The notes under the pieces are model-generated. The model ran no database searches. It had not been told where the DNA came from and worked only from the letters and a program-made list of their open reading frames with translations. A program made the position numbers and the translations under genes. A stretch of 64,000 bases of DNA, from positions 31,469,828 through 31,533,827 of the forward strand of contig NC_079876.1 in assembly GCF_029227915.1 (NCBI RefSeq), in the 5' to 3' direction. Every line of letters starts with the position of its first letter. Positions within the stretch are counted from its first letter, which is position 1. The DNA comes from Hydractinia symbiolongicarpus. Its lineage: Eukaryota; Cnidaria; Hydrozoa; Anthoathecata; Hydractiniidae. Of the stretch, positions 59,917-64,000 are shown piece after piece.

Positions 59917-60820
59917 ATGACATCCCAAAGGTAGGCAAATGTTGGAGGTGTGCGTAAAATGTATCTAGCTAATCAGATAGCTAGCTAGCATTTAAATATC
60001 TAGGTAGCTATAAAACTTTTTAATGGTTACATTTTCAGTGGTAAGCTATTTCAGCTCTAACATCTCCATTGCAGCCTAAAAGATGAAGAACCTTGCCGTA
60101 AAGAGGTCTTTCAGTTGCTTTCTTTTCACAAATGTTCAGGCTATATCAGGCTTTACACTATTAGGAAATTAGGTAAACTGCACAGAACAGAATCTACCTA
60201 GTTGCATATAGAATCCACCTTGATTAAAACTAATACAGATTTTTAAAACTTGATAATGCACTGTCTGCACATGCGTATGGATGAATTTCAGTGTGACGTT
60301 ATTTGTTTACTTTTCAACAGTAAGGACTTTGGCTTTGGCATTTGTGTGGCAAGAATAAAGACGCCAGGATTTGGCGATTTTTTCTGATGGAAATATTGTT
60401 TAAGGTTCTTTTTGCTGACACGCAGATATCCAACCAAAAGAGGTTACCCCTAAGAATGTAAACAAAGAAATTCATCTCTAACTATTACTATTTACTATAG
60501 CTCTTGGTCTAATTCTTACATTTTTATACAAGTTATCATCTGATAGCAACAGGAGAAACATGGTGGTCTGGATGACAGGAAATTTAAACAGTCTAATAGA
60601 TGGAACTGTAATGTCTGTAAATCCATTTTTGGTCACCGATACATATTTAAACACCGTTCTCATGGTGTTATGCATTGACTTATATAAAATAGTTGCCATT
60701 AAAAATAATGTGGAAAAAACACCACCAATAACTAAAAAGCATCTGATTTCTAGTAACATACTCATGTGGGTTGCTTTTAAGACTTTTTTATTAAGAGTTA
60801 AAAATTACATATTTGTGTAA
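59917..60820 (+). CDS. Candidate three-exon gene, possible membrane protein
   Basis: Exons 59917-59930 (ATGACATCCCAAAG|gtaggc), 60075-60172 (acceptor ccattgcag, donor TTAG|gtaaac) and 60501-60820 (acceptor tttactatag, stop TAA) join in phase: 432 nt, 143 aa. It begins MTSQSLKDEEPCRKEVFQLL. Hydrophobic stretches occur at ALGLILTFLY (about 38-47), TVLMVLCIDLYKIVAI (mid) and ILMWVAFKTFLL near the C-terminus, suggesting a small membrane protein. An alternative third exon at 60321-60358 is also in phase and would end the protein after 49 aa. The opposite strand is also open (60478-60765). Family unknown. Confidence 0.4.
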
Positions 60821-61365
60821 GTTTATTTCAAAATCTACAAAAAGTGCTGACAATTTTTATCTTTATATACATGTTAGTTTTACTATTGAATGGTCCTCTC
60901 CATTTGTAGAAGACTATTTAAAAGTGTTCATAGAATTATAAATTTTAACTAATGTTGTATTCTTGTGTTACAAGTGTCGGTAATATTGTGCTTGGTGGCA
61001 AAAAATATTTTTAGTTTGTAAGCCTCTTGTTGTTGTTTGTTTTTCTTTCTGATAACCTTATCAGAATTATATGTTAGTAAGATATATATTTACATTTTTT
61101 TCCTAAATGTCCTGTAGATAGTTTAGTTGTTAATAGTTAATTAGTAAGATGGTCAAAATTAGGCTTATTTTATATAATACTTTGTAAATTGAGTCTTGGT
61201 TTCTTTAACAACACTTTAATTGCCATTTCCTTTGTGATTTCATTTCATGATGACCAAACAATTAGTGTAGTGTTTTTGTGGTATATTTTTAACAACATTA
61301 TTATATCATTTGTGAATTTAGATTAAATCACAAAGATCCTTACAACAATATCTAGAACACAGAAG
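60821..61365. other. Intergenic/5' UTR region of the LAP gene
   Basis: AT-rich, no coding signal. An acceptor-like gtgaatttag at about 61312-61321 suggests that the LAP start exon has an upstream non-coding exon. Confidence 0.4.
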
Positions 61366-61530
61366 ATGCCTTTTAAATTTCGTTTTTGTGGCAAGGCTGA
61401 AAAAGAAACTTATAGAGTACTTGACTATGCTCATAACAACCTCCTTAATGTTCCAACAGATATATATGAACATGCACAATCATTAGAAGAGTTGTACCTA
61501 GATGCTAACCAGTTGAAAGATTTACCTAAG
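61366..61530 (+). CDS. First coding exon of a LAP-family LRR protein (ERBIN/Scribble/LANO type)
   Basis: ATG at 61366 (agaagATGCC) opens 55 codons ending CCTAAG|gtgggt. MPFKFRFCGKAEKE is followed by the diagnostic LAP N-terminal repeat: VLDYAHNNLLNVPTDIY then SLEELYLDANQLKDLPK, the same arrangement as the first LRRs of ERBIN and Scribble, which scaffold basolateral polarity at cell junctions. Only this exon is in the window; the remaining LRRs and any PDZ domains must lie beyond 64000. ERBIN versus Scribble versus LRRC1 cannot be decided from one exon. Confidence 0.85.
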
Positions 61531-64000
61531 GTGGGTGTGAACTTGTCAAGCATTGATTTGTAGATTTGAATATTATGAACAAATAACCAGTGACAAAAAT
61601 AACTTCCTTAATTTACTGTTATTGCTAATTCAGAATTAAAGATAACAAAAAGGCATTAAAAACAATTGACCAATAGTTGAGTTGAGAAAAGTATTAGCAA
61701 CCTAAAAATCAATCCTGGTCAGTGGATCATTAGTTACAGGTCTTATTAGTAACAGGTCTCTCTATCCAATCTGTTGCTGCATAGATGCATTATGTATTAA
61801 ACATTGATCTCTTCAAAATCATGAAGGGAGTAAAAGCGTTTTTAGGCAAGAAAAGAGGAGGATTTTAAACAACATTTTTAAACAATATTAAAGATGAAAA
61901 AAAATTAGTAAATAGAAAACTAGAAAATTCATCACTCAAAAAGACAAAGCATTCTTGCAAGAAAAATAGTCATAGCTTGCACACAACTACATAAATCCAG
62001 ACAACTAAATTTGAGTTGTGACTACTATTAAAAACAAGTGGTAATCACCAGATGAAAGCAGGACACTATTTGTCTGTTTTCCATGGCAGGGTGTCTAGCC
62101 TCTAAAAGGTTTTGGTAATATTCAGTAAATGACCTTGAATTTGATCCAATAAATTCGCTCTAGACACCCTATGAGGAGTGCAGTGCTGTTCATGAATCTT
62201 GTTCTGCCTTACTGGGAGGAGCCAGAATTTCAAAAAGCCTTTTATCATTCTATATTAAATTTGTTGTGGCGCTGAGATTATAGAATTGGTGTGAAGGGGA
62301 ATGTATGAACTAAAACTGAACAGATAAATGGAAAGTAAAGTTTCACATTAGTTGTTTCTATTTGACTTGTTTCAGTTGGACAGAATATGTAGAATTAGCC
62401 AGCCCATAGAAGGTGTTTGACACTTTATTATTTACATCCAAAATACCAGACCACGAATGCTCTTATTAATTTAATTTATGTTTTGAAAGCAGTTTGTAGC
62501 AGGGCTACATTTTAAGGCTTGTTCTTTGGACCTCTCTATTTATTTATGAACTAATTCATTTTCGGACTACTCGATGTATTTTTCTTCTTCGTTTCAATTA
62601 TGTTTTAATCGTAAGCACAAAACTAGTACTCACTCCATTTGTAATTTTAAAATTTCATGTTTTAATATAAGTCAGTTTGTTTGAGAGAAAAAAACGAGGG
62701 TTTTTTGAGAAATTATAGTCTGTAATCTTCTATAGCTTCACAATTAAACACTGTCAAAATTTGCTATTTTCAGTTCAATCGTATCAAACATATTCTAACG
62801 TATAGCTGTTTTTAGTTTGTTTATTTATGAAAGAGTTAAAATAACTGGATTCATGGCTTTATACATGTCAACATTAGATGTTAATGTATGACGTGAATGC
62901 TACATTTAGGAATTGAGGTTGCGTACACATAGGTGTACTGGTTATTTTAAATAAGTTATTTCTTAATCAATAATGAATAACTTTTGTTGAAAGTTATTTC
63001 TGTTATAATTTTAATTATTAAATGAGGAACACATCATTTTCTAAAATAAATTTTCTAAAAAAAAATCATTTTTTAAAATAAAATATATACTTGAATAACC
63101 TGAAGCTGTTCTTTTGCCACTTTGATGTAAAGTGTTTGTTGTTGTTAATTCTGATTCAACTTATTATATTTACTTTTAAGAAAATGGCTCATAATTTCAC
63201 AAAAAAAAAATAGATTTACTAATTTTATTATTAAATTTTTTTGTCTCAGTGGTAAATTTTAAATTTATTAATTCCCCAGTTTGCTTGTAATAGATAGTCA
63301 GTGAAGAAAAGCTTAAATTATTGTTGTCAGCTGTTTGTGAGTTTTCCTAAAATTGTTTACAAAATAAAAAAAATTAACAAAAATGTGTTTCAATTTTGTT
63401 ATAATTTCTTCAGCATTGTTTGTTTTAGTGCAATGTGTCATTACAGGGAATGTTTGGTTGCAATATATGATTAGACAGATGTTTTGACAGTCAAATTAGT
63501 TGTCATTTTTAAACTGAAATAGGAAATGAAAATAATTTAGCATGACCATCTTTCAGACAACTGACAAACACTATTAGTTTCAAAAAAAGTCAATGTTTTT
63601 TAAAATAAAAGTTAATTTTTTCAGGGTGCACAACAAAAATGATAAAGTTAACTTTATAAAACGTTTTGCAGAAAGACTTAAGACAGTATGAAATATTACA
63701 CTTTTTAAATGTTAAAGATAGCATTTGGAGGTTGTGACCCACACGTTTTTGAACAGATTGGCTTGTCAATATATCTAGTAGAAAAACAATGTTTTTGTAA
63801 AAATGGTGTTAATAATTAATCAGGCTAAATTCTTTATCCTTTATTTTATTTTCTGATCTTCAAAATGTTGTTGTTGTCCTAAAATGAGTAATGATTTCAT
63901 GATTGAATTTCGTAAAATACTCTTTGACTCACCCCTCTTCCTGTTTTTGTTTGTCCATACTCTGTAATAAAGCTTTCAACGAACATGTGGTTTTATTATT
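61531..64000. other. First intron of the LAP gene (open-ended)
   Basis: 2.47 kb, AT-rich. I looked for the next LRR exon and saw no LxxLxLxxN-type coding block with splice sites. No recognisable transposon. Confidence 0.5.

Overview
The window looks like nuclear DNA from a cnidarian, most likely a hydrozoan. It is AT-rich, its animal genes are split into many short exons by small AT-rich introns, and it is full of degraded transposable elements, including short inverted-repeat elements with the CAACCTCGTTCCCAGGG-type ends common in cnidarian genomes. The phylum call is an inference from protein flavour and repeats. No marker settles the species.

Three complete metazoan genes were assembled exon by exon on the minus strand; every junction uses GT/AG and keeps phase. 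(1) 3495-16756: SSBP/Ssdp, the LUFS-domain partner of the LDB1/Chip transcription complex (16 coding exons, 349 aa). (2) 21647-47658: a Rho GTPase-activating protein of the ARHGAP29/ARHGAP45(HMHA1)/GMIP family, with F-BAR, C1 and RhoGAP domains (29 coding exons, 1535 aa). (3) 49366-57787: DYNC2LI1, the dynein-2 light intermediate chain of retrograde intraflagellar transport (17 coding exons, 368 aa). On the plus strand near the right edge, 61366-61530 is the first coding exon of a LAP (ERBIN/Scribble/LANO-type) leucine-rich-repeat gene that continues beyond the window.

Mobile DNA fills introns and intergenic space. There is a nearly full-length RTE-type non-LTR retrotransposon (11204-14493) with a PHD-like zinc finger after its reverse transcriptase, plus three truncated relatives (6341-6552, 26752-28459, 32918-33235). 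A decayed Ty1/copia element (38699-43049) has only 114-bp LTRs. Two other LINE fragments lie at 1-852 and 58600-59015. There are tRNA-derived SINEs, HINE/DINE-1-like Helentron derivatives carrying a GTCT core, several inverted-repeat elements (one 1.1 kb with a 6-bp target duplication), and minisatellites with 17-, 21-, 24-, 29- and 30-bp units.

The genes do not form a functional cluster; they are neighbours with unrelated roles (transcription, Rho signalling and membrane, ciliary transport, cell polarity). Several small candidate genes between them (19719-19960, 48093-48340, 48562-49033, 59917-60820) have phase-consistent structures but no family I recognise. I found no tRNA or rRNA gene, no CRISPR array, and no convincing new multi-gene system. 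The most unusual items are the 14-nt coding exons, the divergent SSBP C-terminus, the splice-signal-bearing copia LTR, the PHD finger inside the RTE polyprotein, and the unidentified small genes.
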